Assembly: GCF_014851395.1 (NCBI RefSeq)
Contig: NW_024044459.1
Location: 24,735,418-24,799,417, forward strand
Direction of reading: 5' to 3'
Length of the DNA: 64,000 nt
Origin: Micropterus salmoides
Lineage: Eukaryota > Chordata > Actinopteri > Centrarchiformes > Centrarchidae
Positions within the stretch are counted from its first letter, which is position 1. The number at the start of each line of letters is the position of its first letter. This document shows positions 44,669 to 58,881 of the stretch, piece by piece. The position numbers and the translations under genes are program-made. The notes beneath the pieces are model-generated. The model made no database searches, was not told the DNA's origin, and worked only from the letters and a program-made list of their open reading frames with translations.

Positions 44669-47600
44669 CAAATTATTTACTACACAAAATTTCACAATGT
44701 GTAGTAATTTCCCCCTTGTTATCATGGACAGTATCAGCAGAGATAACTGAGAAAAATGTCCAGAAAGAGCAGAAAAGGGAGAGGGAGCATTTTGTGTGGG
44801 AGGAAGTCATGGAGATACACGATGGCAAGAACACCACCAACAAAAAAAGAACAAGAAAAAACATTGCTGAAGCTACTCTTAGGCTTAAATCCATCTGTCA
44901 TCACATCCTATTGACACACTGTGACAGATGCTCCCTAAACGCAATGCTATCAGCAACAGACAGACATACCGCAAAGCAAACAAATCATTACACCATCACA
45001 GCCTCACAGTAAGATAATAGAAACCTTCTCATCTCAAGCATTGGAATGGATGAACATGGCTGTCTACGTGGTTAAAATGAGGTCACATGAAGCCTGCGAG
45101 AACATTACTGTTCTTCTTTCAAATATAATCTGAACTGGTGAGGAATTGCCACACTGCATAAGCATGGAGGCGTACTGACTCACTCCATTCTGCAGCTTAT
45201 TCATCACAAATTTCAGTGGACAGTATAATCTCATTTGGTAACCCTTACTTCGACGGTGTCCATTAAACTCTGTGCAACCTTTCTAATTGACTGCAGTAAA
45301 TTCCTACTGTCTCCTCTGTTGGTCTTTTATTCCCAGCAGTATTCCAGCAGGGAACTTTTAACTGCTTTAATTCAATCTGCTGTGTACCCCAAGTAAATTT
45401 CAATAAGGTTTCTTTGTGGTGGCGCATTGTGTCCACCCTCCCTGACCCAGGGTACATTTCTCTGCCCACGGGGGTATATACAGAGCAGGGCGCTGAGTAA
45501 AAAAAAAAAGCCCTGTGTCTCACTATTGCTCTCACTGTGAATAGAGGTCATCACCAGACAAAGCAAGAGAACGGGCTTCACAACAAGCAGGACATGACAG
45601 AAGCGGAGAAAAAAAAAGTACAGCAGGCCACGCAGGGTCGTTCCTCAGCAAATGAGTAACCATAAATCTGTCTGATAGAAATGTTGTGGCTAATGGTTTT
45701 TTCTGCCTGTGTACCTTCCACAAAGGGCCTGCCGGATGAGCGCCTTTTCACTGCACTACACTCTGAAATGTTCATACTGTATGATACAACATGATAGCAA
45801 ATGTAGAACGCTGTGTGCCTAAAAGCTTTCTCATGTGACTCAACCTTTGGGACACACACTAACGCTTGCACGCATAAACCCATGAGTCTCATCACCATCT
45901 TATTCCTGCTTTCTGCTCACACCTACCAACTTGTTCCGAAATGGGGGTTAAGCACCATTTAGCAGAAGAAAGAAGAAACTCAGTCAGTCTGTACAGAGGG
46001 TCTCTGTGGGCAGGAAACAATGAAGCAATCTGCAGACCTCTTAACACTTTCTAACAAAATGTTAAATCTAGTAGAACAGCTACATGTCGTTCTGCAGCAG
46101 CTTGACAAGATGATCGCTCTGGCCTCTCTGTCTGCCTGTCAGATGTTTTCTGTGCCAGGCTTTCTGAGCGCACAACAAACCAAACGCTTTGGGAGGCCTC
46201 TCATTCGAGCAGCACTTTTTTTTGTCCTCCTTGGCCTGATCTCATTTTCTCAGTGGCACCTCGTCTGCGTAGAAAACCGCAGCTGTTCTTGTGTGACACT
46301 GAAGGGGAGAGATGGAGGGAAACGTTCAGCAGAAGCACTAGCGGCAGAGTCAGGTGTGGTGACCTTGGAGATTTCTATCTTGAAAGCGTCACAGCCACTC
46401 CACCGAGGCTGCAATGGATAGGAGTCAGACCCACACCTCAAGCCAACAGAGGTTGACGAGATTGGAGTGGGGCACGTTGTTTCAATACCCAAGGACCTTT
46501 CACACTCATGTACAGACACACACACCAAGTCCATGCTTTTTTGGCTTGTAAAGACAAGAGGTTTTTTTGTCTTAAAGGATAGGATTACATTTTTTCAAGT
46601 CTGTCTTTAAAACAACACTCACATGCACATTTGTACAATGAAACAGTGTACAGGGACTGGTTGCTGTAAGTGTTCCTTCTTTTCATACTACGGCAATTTC
46701 AGTGTAAGTGATGGGGAACACAATCCACAGCCCTTGTTCAGCTGGAGCTACTATGAGGGTTCAGCAGTCTGAGTTAATCAAATCAAATAGATATCTTCCA
46801 AAGTCACAGCCTTTTTTTGTACCAAATTCCCTCTTTGTGTGTCCACGGTGTTTTATTGGTGCAGCGAGAGAAAAAAAGACTTGAGTTTAAAAGATAATCA
46901 CTTAATGAGACTAACTCACACTGTTGAACTTCAAAATACATATTTGCACAGAATGAAGGCCGCGGATTTGCCCTCCATCACTTACATTGGAATTTAGGAA
47001 GGGCTCTCTTCAAGGTCAGCATGGAAAAGAGAAACAGCATCCAATAATACCTTTAATGTACATTTAAATGTTTTTGTTTTTGTTTTAAGGCTGAGTTGAA
47101 CAAATATTAACCTATCCTTAAAGGAAAAAAAAATAGATGAAAAGCTTCCCAAATTCTTGGAGGACAACAAAGCTAGAAATCTGCTTGAAAAGTGATTACA
47201 AACCTTCGGGCATTTGGAGCTACAGCACATTTTTGTTGATATGATCCTGCGGTCAGATGTGTCTCCAACTAATGAGGCGTGGCATATGTGGCCATGAAAT
47301 AAAAGGGCAGTCTGTTCTATTTTTAAATTGGGAGTTTTAACCAGATACTGTGGCTGTGCCTGCAGCAGCACAATCCTTCTATAATTTTTTTATTATTTTT
47401 GTATATACAAGCCAGATACAACCCAACCACCACCAGTGCCAGCACCAGCAGTGTTATCAACTCATCTGAATATATTTGAACGCTGCACTTAGGAGTCTGT
47501 AGCAGATATGTTATGATTAGTAGGCCTATGCAACAATATGCAAGCTGGCATTCCTTCCACATGAGGGGGGGGTGAGAGAGAGAGAGAGAAAAAAGTAAAG

Positions 47601-47883
47601 CTCTCCAAGACTTTAAGTCAGTCGGGTCTCCATAGCAACTAGTAGACTAGGGACATCTGATAGTGATAGGAGAATAAATAATATTTGTGGTCTTGTCTTA
47701 GAGGAATGCCATTGGGTGTGAGCAGATGGGCACTTGCAAAATAAAGTAGAGGTTTAATAAATGAGATGTGGATTCAGGCGATCTGAGAATTGATCACCCG
47801 AGCTCGTAAAACAATCCCTCCTCTAATAAAGTGAAATATTTTGGGAGAGGGTCTATCTACGTCCTCAGACAGAGACGTTATAC
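44669..47883. other. rasl10a intron 1, proximal part
   Basis: No exon or assignable repeat. The 133-codon plus-strand frame at 46020-46421 has no recognisable domain and no splice context, and I consider it accidental. Confidence 0.5.
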
Positions 47884-48099
47884 CTGACTGGAGCTTGATG
47901 GAAAGGAGGAGATTGGTGGGACGTCCAAAATCTTCAGCTCATACATGTTCCCGTTCAGTATGACGGAGGGTCTGTACACATATCTGGTCCTGGTTGGCGT
48001 GTACACCTCCGAGAAATCGTTATAGATGAACTGGCGGATTATAGAAGTTTTCCCCACTCCGGGAGCACCGATGACAGCGATACTCAGCGTCTCCACCAT
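47884..48099 (-). CDS. rasl10a: Ras-like GTPase family 10 member A, coding exon 1 (P-loop)
   Basis: The ATG is at 48099 with a purine at -3 and G at +4. The donor CCAGTCAG|GTATAA follows 47884. The exon is 216 nt, exactly 72 codons. It encodes the first beta-strand, the P-loop GAPGVGKT (residues 11-18) that grips the nucleotide phosphates, the switch I region (EVYTPTRTRYVYRP) and the G3 region. G3 reads ILDVPPISS instead of the DTAGQ found in ordinary Ras proteins, so the Gly and catalytic Gln used in GTP hydrolysis are absent; RASL10 proteins characteristically have this. The gene product is a small GTPase of the RASL10 branch, whose human RASL10A member (RRP22) is reported as a nucleolar growth suppressor. 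The gene is complete in this window: 216+125+271 nt. Confidence 0.92.
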
Positions 48100-48345
48100 T
48101 CCTGAAGCACGAGTTCAGCACCATGGACAGCGACGACGACAACGACAGATATGACCGTCCAGATATACAGCTGGCCGCCGCTGTTTTGTTGCTGCTCTGG
48201 TTGAATCTCAATCCACCGCTGCCCCTTTAACCGGCAGCCTATAAATCACCGGAACCGGGTTCAACTGCGTGCAATTAGACGAGCCAATGGCCGAACGGAT
48301 CATCCAACCGTCGAGCAGAGCGAAGAAACTTTATCTCCAGGCTGA
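48100..48345 (-). promoter_or_regulatory. rasl10a: rasl10a 5' leader and probable promoter
   Basis: A CpG-richer segment directly upstream of the start codon (GACAGCGACGACGACAACGA, GGCCGCCGCTG, CCGGAACCGGG). A CCAAT box lies at about 48284-48288 on the plus strand (inverted relative to the gene, as NF-Y sites often are). No clear TATA box on the minus strand. The transcription start is not fixed by sequence. Confidence 0.5.
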
Positions 48346-51300
48346 GAACAGAAAGGAGCCATGCAGCTCGGAGGTGGTCAAAAACAAAGCTCCATCATGA
48401 TCACACAGATGGAGGGATTTTCGCTGCCTATGCAATCCAACCAAGAGAGAGAAACTCTTGGTTTTCAGGGGACATCCCCAGGCGACCTCGTCCCCCTGAG
48501 AGGAAGAGTAAAAGTCCGTCCTTGTTGTCTCCACATCTCACCCAGGCTAGACTCTGACCTTGTCCACACGCACAGGAGCCCTAGGCGTCTTCATTGATTA
48601 TCTCCTCTGCACCTCGCACTCACTTCCACGGATGCACCACCACCGCGCTCCTCCATCACAGGGAGGACGGGCGCTCAGCCGCCAGCCTCGCAAATACGCT
48701 TCCCACGTGTTCTGAGATCGCACACAACCCCATAATCCCCTTCTTTTGTCGATGGCAGAGAGATAGACTTGCGTGCATGTGATTCAAAAGAGGAGAGGCA
48801 ATCCACACACCCTGCAGACGTGTGTTTTCTGTAAAGGCATCTGGAGCCTATTAAGGAGCATTGTGTGTCTGCAGTTGGAGAGACATGCGCTGGTGAAGAC
48901 TGCTTGCTCTCTCTCTCTCCCTCTCTCTCATCACTTGCAACAGTCCCTGCGCTGCTCATCCAATAGGATCATGCCTGCGCAAGGCGTGTAAAGGCTTTGA
49001 GCTCCCATACGCCGCACATAAACGGCAAAGCAATAGGCCATGGCACCCACTATACATCATCTCAGCGTGAGGGACATGGAGAAGCGGCGCAGGACTGAAC
49101 ATCCAACCCGACATCATACCTCTGAGGGACACAAGAGAGTCCTCGGGCAGGACAGGGCCGATGAGTCCCATCAATCACTGCTGGATGACAGCAGTGACAG
49201 TCTCAGTCGGAGGAATAAACATTTTGCATGTTATGGCCCCTCAGAATAACTGGAGATGAGCTTGTAACCTCGTCATAGGAACAGTTTTCCAGTGCAGCAC
49301 CACTTTCTACAAGATCCCGTTTACAAAGTGTTTATAAGTTATAACTAATGGCTTTATTAATGCTTAATACAACGTTTACGAATGCGTTTTGCCTTCATTC
49401 TAAGATATTAATAACAACAACATGGTCGGTGTTTAATCAAGGCTTGATTACCTAAGCTACAAATTTCCCTGCATGGGGCCCCCATGGGTCTGAAGCCCAC
49501 ATAGCCTATTCAATATGTAGCAGTTACTTTGTAGGCATTTTACTGATTGCAACATTATGATTATTATCTAATTATTATCCATTCTCAAGTCCCTAAATTT
49601 GTCTTTTATCATGTCATCACAAATTTATTGCCTCAAAGCAAACATGAGGGCAGGGCAGGAGCACTGTTTGGCTGCTGAGTCTGCAGACCACAGTAACTGG
49701 ATTGGGAAGACCACGTGGGCAACTACTGTGTTTATTCTCTGTTTGGTAATAATGCTTTACCCATTAATAAACACTGATTGGGTTCTCACTTTCTAATAAG
49801 CCATCAGGTCTGCAGTTATAAGTGTTAGTGAGACATTAATAAAGATTTTGCAAAAATGCAAAATTTTCAAGTGAAAACTCTCCCTGATGAATTAAAGAAC
49901 TTTCTAAAACACAAAGCAAGTGTCCTGCTGCAGGAGAAAGAAGGAAAGTTTCACACAGGTTCTTTCTGTCATCTTCTATCTGTTCAATCTGTAAAGCAGA
50001 TGACTCATTAACTACTTAGAAAGTCATTATTTAAACATTTATAAAAGGCCTCTTATTTAAAAGTCAAAGGTCATAAACGACAAATCTACAAAAAAATCCA
50101 TTGGAGCGGCATTAAAAGCCAAGTCATGGACATCTTAAATGTGTCAAAGCAAGAAAATGTCAGTGAGTACTTTTCATAATTCAAACAGAATTTCCTGCTA
50201 ACACTTCTGTACTTCTATTTAAGTATGATTCTGAATGCAAGACTTTTACTTGTAGTGGAGTAATTTTACACTGAGGTACTGCTACTTTAACATAAATAAA
50301 AGATCTGAACACTTCTTCCACCACTGGTTATAACCCATTTATTAGTTTGAATACTGCTTATATACTAATATTAGGCAGGGGGCTGTAAGTGGTACTGTAA
50401 ATTGGCTGATTTTAGGCTGATAAACAAATAAATAAAACAGTATTTAGCCTGTTGGGAAATAAACTGCACATATGATTGAATAACATGAAATACAATTTGT
50501 TGTCTTTTCGGCCTCTGAATTTCCTAAATCCTGGCTTGAGCCCTGGTTACACTATTGTAAATCTATTTTACAGTGTAGAAACACAAAAATCACTTCCGTG
50601 GTATTAACTTATGTCAGTGGTTTAGAAGTCAAAAATGGTTCATTTATACGAACTGAGCCTTTACCAAATTGCAGTTCAGTGGTGCCCCCTATTGGAATGC
50701 ATTCATCACATAGGATCGATATTACAGATCATTCATTAATAGAAGAGACTCGTCACAGCTTTGGCCTTCTGACTCCTCTCTGGCCAGTAAGTCTGCATCC
50801 TTGAATCCAGCCGACCTTTAACATTCACAGAGGAACAGATCTGAGCTGAGGGGAGCTTGTCTTCCCAATTAGGAGATGCAGTCAGTTGAGGTTTCCTAAG
50901 CAGCTCGCCTTTTAAAAGACCCTGTCAAAGCTTCAGAGGAGCTGCTCCGCCTTGACATTGCACTCGGCTGTGGATAAACCTTCACTCATTGCTCAAGGTT
51001 GAACAACAGAGACTTTGCATGCAAATCTGTGATGGGCTGCCCAATTCTGTTAACTGGAGCAGTGCTGAGAAGCCCATGAGAAGAGGCGCCTCAAAGGTCA
51101 TCAACGATTAGAAAGTACAGAGCGTGAAAGCAGTGAACGCTGGCTTTCAGAGACTTTGGGGATGTGAACTTTGCCAAGCAAATACAACCAAAATAACATT
51201 TTGCATCCTCTGACACTGGGACTTTGGCATTGGCAGACTGCGCCACAGAAACAAACTGACTGTTCACTGCATATTTTACTTTTTTTTTCTTTTTTTCCCC

Positions 51301-52750
51301 CCATTCTGTCTGAAGAAAAGACCGAACATGTGAATTTATCAAGACTTTTAATAGTTCTTTTTCAAACGATGCACACACGACAAACAAAAATCATGTTAAT
51401 CTAAATCATCTGATTAAACATCTGATTTGTTTTGTTTGTTTTACAGCATTTCACAAGAATCAGCCGTCACCACATACAAAGACACACTCAGAATACACAG
51501 CCACCTCTCTTTACAAGGTGTTAAAGGAGATGCAAACATCCTGTAGAGCCGATAAAAAGGGCTTCAGTGTACTAACTCGGGGGGGGGGGGGGGTGAACAA
51601 TTAAACTAGTCGAGTCTGCAGGTAAAACAGGGACACTGGATGTTGTTCTAGCCTTCTGTAAGCTAAGACCGTGTGTTACCTACATGTACACTTATTACTT
51701 AGAAGTGTTACAAACCATGACAACACAAGAGTAATCTCACCTGAGCCTTCATCTCAGGTGGCCACGGTACTCTGAAAGCTGCAATGAGGATACAGAGAGA
51801 GCAAAGTGGCACAGAGAGAGAGAGAGCCCAGGCGGCCGTCACTGACGCAGGTGGAAGCAGCAAATACAAAATCCTGAACACCTGAGGCTCTCTCTCAGTG
51901 TGCCACATGTACACCAAACAAGACTACAACACAAATTAAACCATGGAATGACTTCATAAGAGAGCAGGCAGTGGACAACCGCTGCTACTCCAGAAATTCT
52001 GTCAAAACAAAAGAAACACACACACAAACAGTTTCCACGCGCACACATCAGACATTCTGCTTTCAGAGACAGCAGAGGATCTGATCCCACTGCTAACCAC
52101 AGACACTCAAGAAAACTCTACAAAATGACAAAGACAACAATAATGTAGTTTTTTATCCGTCTCTTCTAAAAAGACGCAGACAGCCACCTTCCACTTCCCA
52201 CAAGCGGACGAGGGGTAAGGAGAGTTAAAGCCTTTTTCTGCCGCATTTGAAAGTACCCCAAATAAATGCGCCGACAGTGATGATTCACCTGCTGATTGGA
52301 GACGCTAAAAATAGACACTAATTTGCAGAGAAGTGGGGCCAGATAATGATTAAAGAGCCTCTAGCAGAGAAAACAGTCACAGGAATGCAAGTCATACAGC
52401 TGTCTGCCTCCAAAAGAATGAAGGTCATGACATGATGGCTCAGGTAGGGAAGAAACTGAAATGTGTGTTGAACATACAAGAGGGGACAAGATAGCCAAGA
52501 CAGTGAACCAGACTTTTCTGCAGTCTTAAGAATAATAATAAAAAACTATCATGGGTCAAAATGGGTCAGAAGTCATTATTAACCACCCTAATTAAACTGC
52601 TGGATGACATACAGAGTGCAGCCTCCAGGCCCAACACAGCACGAAGCGGCTCTTGCACTGCGTGAGCTTGTAACATGGTTCATCGGTCAGGTGAGGGAGA
52701 AGGTGCCAGGATTCTGTGAGGGCAGCGGCCGGGTCCATGTGTGGGTGTTT
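48346..52750. other. Intergenic region between ap1b1 and rasl10a
   Basis: The right part should hold the ap1b1 3' UTR. A minus-strand ATTAAA lies near 51347-51352 and other AATAAA-type signals occur further left (for example near 50336 and 49733), so the UTR end is uncertain. A T/C-rich run lies at 51279-51302 and a G15 homopolymer at 51579-51593. Short CT and GA runs occur at 48907-48930 and 51808-51826. No exon was recognised. Confidence 0.4.
51579..51593. repeat. Poly-G homopolymer
   Basis: About 15 consecutive G residues, which are length-unstable and could be an assembly estimate. Confidence 0.95.
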
Positions 52751-52825
52751 TCAGTTCTTCAGTATTGCCTCGTAGCTCTGGAACACACACTGGGAAACCT
52801 CTGGAGCTCTGCACTTCAGAGAGAC
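52751..52825 (-). CDS. ap1b1: AP-1 complex subunit beta-1, terminal coding exon
   Basis: The acceptor TCTCTATCAG lies before 52825 and the stop TGA is at 52753-52751. The 75-nt exon encodes VSLKCRAPEVSQCVFQSYEA then ILKN and stop, the conserved last residues of beta-adaptins. It is too short and overlapped to be seen as a long open frame, and was found by searching the minus strand for the expected tail. It enters in phase 0, matching the donor of the preceding exon 8.6 kb away (NYT|VSLKC). Confidence 0.93.
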   Translation of the reverse strand, partial: VSLKCRAPEVSQCVFQSYEAILKN

Positions 52826-54348
52826 CTGATAGAGAGAAGAGTCGGGCAGGGAATGAATATGATTTGACTTAGAAGCTGGTATGTTACAATGTTTTAAAAG
52901 AGACGTGTTTCAGGAACGCCCGCTGTGGGACGTACAGTATGGAAGTTACCACAGGAAACAAGTCACATAAACCTTTAACAACAAAATACACCAAAGAAGC
53001 TATATGATAATATACCTAATCATGTGGAGACACAGTAGCTTATTCAATGACAAGCCATATTCCAAAATTGAGAGAAATGTCAAGCAGAATCAAGTTAATG
53101 AGAGAATGATATTTCCAGGAGACAAATTCATTCAGATGAGGGAAAAAAAGGAGTTTTGGATTGAAACTCGCGTCATTTCGCAGATAGACATACATAGAGA
53201 AATATAGATACGTAGACACGCTAGAGAAAATAAGAGGCAGCCTCTCCACTCTTTGATGTTAGGCTCAGCTGGGAGCAGCTTTAGGATTTGATACCCCCCA
53301 CCCCCCCACTGCCATCAGCAATCATACTGCAGATGTTATTTCGTCAGACCCAGAAACACACACAAGGAGACAGGAAACACAAGGCAGCTGGAGCTTTGGA
53401 ATAATTCTATCAGGACAGAAATTGTCATGGTGTTGCAGTAAACACTTAAATGCAAAAAGAATATTTCAAAATGTTTCACATATTAATTGCTGCACAATCA
53501 AAACCAGCTGTTTCCTCTAATGAAATGGATGCCTTAATAACCCACGTGTCTGATGTGGGAAAAGTCCACACACACACACACCCCCATCCATCTCTGTCCA
53601 CAAGGAGCAGCTCTGCCTCGCGCTCGCTGTTGTTCTTTCAGCTTTCATCACTGTCATTTCTTAGAATCACATTTGTTCCAGTGGAAAATAGTTCGGGGGG
53701 GGTCACAGCGAAAGCTTTGCTGAAGATAGCAAGAACGGGCGCTCTGCGACTGGTTCTGAGCATTAAATACCAATAAAGCAGAAAGACGAGAACCTAAAAA
53801 CAACAATGTCCAGGGAACGTCCTGCTGAGTTTTAAATATCTGCATTTCGTTCTTTTATTTCTTTGATTTAAATAAATATTTATTTTTGCTGACAGCAGAG
53901 AGCTGGCAGGGAGAGAGTGATGAGGTCCTCAGTAGGTCAACCTCATGACAATTACAAAGTACTGCTTTCGGTATTTAAGCCCTCACATGTCTGTGGGAAA
54001 ATGGGATATAATATCAATATTTTTTCAACATAAGTTAAAATATCCCATATTCTGACAACACTTTAATGTTTACTCTTTGAGACTAGCACCATTAGTATAA
54101 TCACAGTGATCGAGATTTGGTGAGTGACTGGTGTGAAATTCACACCAGGCTTGAGCCTCGACTCAATGTTTAGACCACACAAAGGGGATGGAGTGAGTTG
54201 TGATGGATGCCACAGAGCTGCAGTGGGAAAAAAAAGCAATAATAATGTACAGCTCCTTAAGTGTTACCTCTGTGCACTCAGGGCTCTTTACCATTGCATG
54301 CTACTGCTGCTGCTGGCCACATTTAGACAGCTGCTCTCCTGTCAGCAT

Positions 54349-54364
54349 GGGGGGGGGGGGGGGG
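54349..54364. repeat. Poly-G homopolymer
   Basis: About 16 consecutive G residues inside the last ap1b1 intron. Confidence 0.95.
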
Positions 54365-57300
54365 TGAGGAAATGCAGATCTGTGTAGGGGCTGCTATTAA
54401 GAGAGCTAGAAACTGCAGCACACGTGTGTTCAGTCAAGGCTTGCTGCTAAAATATTAGTATTATATCAGCAGTGACACATTCACCTATGGGGGAATGTAA
54501 TACCGGTACAAGGGCAATGAAATGGACAAAAAAAGCAACAGGGAGCTACAGTAATGATGAAGCAGGGTACGTGGATTGAGAATTCTTATTTTTAATTCAG
54601 CTTTGTTTCATCATCATCATCAAGATAATGAACTTCAAGAATCAAGGTGTTTACGTAACTCTGTGTGTCTAATGCTTAGTTACAAAAAAATGGCGCAATC
54701 ATGTGTGATGCAGGTTTTTCTTTTAAACCAAAATCTCCTGACAGCCTGAAAACACTGCAGGAGTCTGTAAAAACCTGCATAAATTGGGACCTGGAAGTTC
54801 TCTGATGCAACACCGCAATCGGACAAAAAAGGTGACCAGTCAATGCATTATTTGATGAAATGATGTGTATTGTGATGCTAACATTTGATATATATTACTG
54901 GGCAAAAGTTGTTCAATAAATCAGAATGCAGTCTAATTGTTTAGATCTTGTCCTGTATCATTAAATTGATCCTTTTAACGTGTCAACGTGTACACTTAAG
55001 GTGGGCAATATGTATAAAATCCTCTGCCATGGTGTAAGTCACTTTACATTGTCATACAGAACATTTTCTGGAATCAATTAATGGATGAAATAAGCTGATG
55101 GCCGTGTCTGTTTTTGGTTAATTCAGTTAATTTAACAGCTGAGAAATAAAGGCACTTCATCATACTGGGCAAAAAAAAAATCTATAAAAACCCAATAATA
55201 GCACACAGCAGTCCTTCTCATTGATTTGTAACACTACCCACAAAGGTCTAATTCTGAGGTATTAAAGGGATGGATACAACAGTATGATGATGTTGCAAAA
55301 TCTCTCTTTACATAGTATTATGGTATATAGATGTTCCTACTTTTGACCCCAAAACAGACTTGTGAGAAAACACTCGCTCTATGCTTGTGTAGAGGAACGG
55401 CAGATATGTTTGTGTGTAGGGCAGCACATCCATTTCCGTGTTGAAACTCACTTTAACCAAAAACCCCTCGAATTACCAGCTCAAGAGGTGGGGAGAGAAA
55501 ATCATCCAGTTGCCATGGGGACAAGAAATAGCGGAGAACACCATGCTTCACGTTAAAAAGTTAAGTAGTGTCCCAAATCTCTACAAAAAGTATACATGAG
55601 CTCTGATGGAAGTCAGTGAAATTAAAAGAGCTTGTGAGAAATGAATATTTTAGATTGTGGATTTTGAGATGATTAGGACTTTTTGTCTTAAACTCTAGAA
55701 ATAAGTTTCTTTTAAGTGTGTTAACAGTCAAGATCAACGTGTCATTCTTTAAAAGGGGGCAGTGACAACAACTTAGTTGGGTTTTTTTGTTTGTTTTTTA
55801 AGTACATTAACATGACTGTGAGCTCAGGATTGCATATAGGACTGTCTGCTAAATGGCAGAATTTAATCAATATTTACATGAGGTCACCATGAATTTGGCT
55901 CTTTGTCACTTGAGAGCAGTTAAGGGAGAGAGATGCTGAATGTCTTAAAGCGGTTACAGAACAAAGATGCACCGATTGCAATTTTCCTGTCCGGTCTGAC
56001 CTGCCGATTCCAATTCACTGTTTTTATTCTACTTACTTTATTTTAGTGTTTACTCCCAAACTGTTTCAATCTGCTCACCTTGCTTTTCCCTGCAGACACA
56101 CACCTACACCGGTCTCTCTCTTTGTCTCTTTCTCCCCCTGTATCTGTCCGGTCCGTTGACTTAAGCTTAAGCTTTTACATCACTCTCATAGACCTGCCGT
56201 GGGACTGCAGATGAAAATGCAAACTAAGGTACAATTAATCAAATAGTAACATTTATATGTTTTATATTGTACACAGTCCCATTACAAGTAAAACAGTTAA
56301 ACAAAAGAGGAGTGGAACCCGATACAGTACGAAGGAGACCCCACTGTTTTTGGCCGCAGCAAGCAGCTGTTTTCAGCGAGAAAACTCCCTGAACACTCCC
56401 TGCTCAGCACCAAACGGCAGACAGACACGGTTAGCGACTAGCTGGTGAACACAGTGAAGCATTTAGCAGCTGAAAGAGTCAGATGTAATAGTTTGTTTTC
56501 TCAATATCTTTCATGAGCCATCCACCATAATTGAATTTTCCAACTGTAAGTACTGTATTTTCATTGTGCATTGCATTGAGTGGTAATGGTCTCCATTAAC
56601 ACGATTGCTAACCCAGCTAGAATCAGTATGGAGTGTGTAACTGGGACAGAGTTATAAGTAGTGAGGCATCATGGGAGAGCTGAAGCCAATCAAGTTTTGG
56701 GAAACGAGAAAAGTCTTAAAACAGCATGGGTAAGCAGCAGCAAAAAGCTAACACGCCACTATACGTCTCCGCTCATGGCAATGAATAATAACCGTTTTTA
56801 TGTCTTGTCTTCAGAAGCACAATAAATATCCCGAAAATACGCGGAGGCAGGGCTTTACTTCTTCAGGTCTAAAAATAGCTGCTGACAAAAGGCTTTAGCA
56901 GCTTGGCTTTAATGTGCCGTGCCAAGAGAGTGCAGGGACCACGCAGGAGCCAGCAGCTCGGAGAGACGAGCATCAGAGTACACATGCAGCACAGTTAACT
57001 TGAAAGTCTAGTCTTCTCTCCACTAAACAATTTATGATCCATCTGCAAAAAGTAGGGGAGCCTTTCCAGCCCCACTGAGGAACAGTTTGAACTTAAAAAT
57101 GAACATGAAATTAAAATGACAGGAGGAGTACAGAACAGAAACTGCTTAAGGTGGACGAGAAAAACATCCTGAATTAATGAGGTTGTGCCAGAAATGGGCA
57201 GGGGAACAGGGCACAGGGGAAATAAAAATGCAACTAATCAAGAAAACGAAAAATGCACATCACCTCCAGCAGGAACAAATGACACAAAATAAATACTCTA

Positions 57301-57660
57301 CAAGTAAATAAGTTAAAATCAGCATTCATTTCCATCTCATACTGAATCTCAAGTTAGTACTCCGTAAGTCATATTTTTCATATACATGTTGGCGCCCTAA
57401 ACTGAGGAAGCGGGAACCAATTTAAAATTCAGAAGATTTGATGCACCTGAGCTGGGTGACAGGAGACAAAATGACAGTTAATGCCACCTTATAAATAAAA
57501 ACATGACCTGAAAGCAGACTAAAGGGGCGGGGGTGTCACACCAAGGTTATCATTCTGGACTAGTCATGCAGAATTTCTAAGCCAAACACAATCCATCAAG
57601 AGCGGAGACCGTGGTGCGCTGACAAAGACAGGCTACAAAAACAACAGAGAACACAAACGT

Positions 57661-57687
57661 GCACACACACACACACACACACACACA
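57661..57687. repeat. (CA)n microsatellite
   Basis: About 13 CA units in the last ap1b1 intron. Confidence 0.95.
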
Positions 57688-58881
57688 AATGACTCACCAT
57701 TACCAGCGACACACAATCACTGCACAATCAACCAGCCTCCCCCTTCAGCACTCACCATTCATTTCTGCACATCAATCCCCGCCATGTTTCTGCATGTTCA
57801 GATCAGCCTCGGCTACATCATTTGTCTTTATCCATGACGTGCAGTGATGACAGTATTTTGTTAATTCCGTCGTACTGACTTAATTCAACACATCAGGCTC
57901 TACTTTGGGTCTTTCCTTAACTGTATATGGGACCGTACATTAGTGAGACTGGTGCAGTGCTCGTTCACAGGGGCTGATGTGACGCCTCCCTGCGCTTTTT
58001 AGATTGTACAATGCAGTGATTGTTCAAAATGTGCGTCTGACATTGGTTTCACCTACATTATTAATAACACAGCATGAATGACACTGAAACAACACGACAA
58101 TGGTGGAGATATTACTAGATAGTCAGTGCTTCCTTACAACTTTCTTACAACTCCATTTCAACACATTTGTTTCTAACATATATTAGTTCTGCGTGGTGAC
58201 AGAACTAAAGCGCAGCCCGCACCAGTCTGCTCTGCGCTGTTCCCTAGTATATTTATTCATTCATTCTCGCGTGTCCAAATTGCACCAAACACGACTCCCT
58301 TGGGTCCACAGCAACACACCCACCACGAAGTCGTTTGGATGAATGGTTCTTGACATAATCGAAATACAAACACACACACAGAATTCTGCCTTTATTTCCA
58401 GCCCCATGTCTTGTAATAGTATCTGCTCTCCTGTAATACTAATGATGTAAAGATCTGCTTGCTCCTCCTTTTTTTTTTTATTTATTCATTACATGAAATT
58501 TTGAAACACCTAGTAGACTTTAAAAGTCTACAAATGATGTTTACACGAAGTGTTTTGTATTTTACTGAGTATCCAAGTTTGTTTTCAATGAAGGAGAGCA
58601 GGTAACCATTATGGGGACATTACATGTTTGAAAAACAGACAGTAACGACAAATTAGAGAAATAGATGCGTTATGAATGTAGTTAAAGAAAATGTTCAAAA
58701 ATATTCTATTTGAAAGATGCAAAATATGTAACCAACAAAGAGAAATGACTGAATTATGATTAGTGTTTCTTTTGTTTATCTGTTTCTGTTTAATGCTTGT
58801 GTGTTTCTTTATCATTATTTATTTATTTTGTTTCAATGCTGCTTTGGGTAGAGCAAGGGTAAAAAAAAAAAGTTAAGTATC

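Noticed and set aside
46020..46421. Plus-strand frame of 133 codons in rasl10a intron 1 with a hydrophobic segment
   Set aside because: No family recognised, no flanking splice signals or promoter; expected by chance in 10 kb of intron.
49320..49450. AT-rich motifs (TTTATAAGTTATAACTAATG, TTATTAATGCTTAATAC) resembling a fish repeat
   Set aside because: Similarity is only impressionistic, and no ends or duplications could be set.
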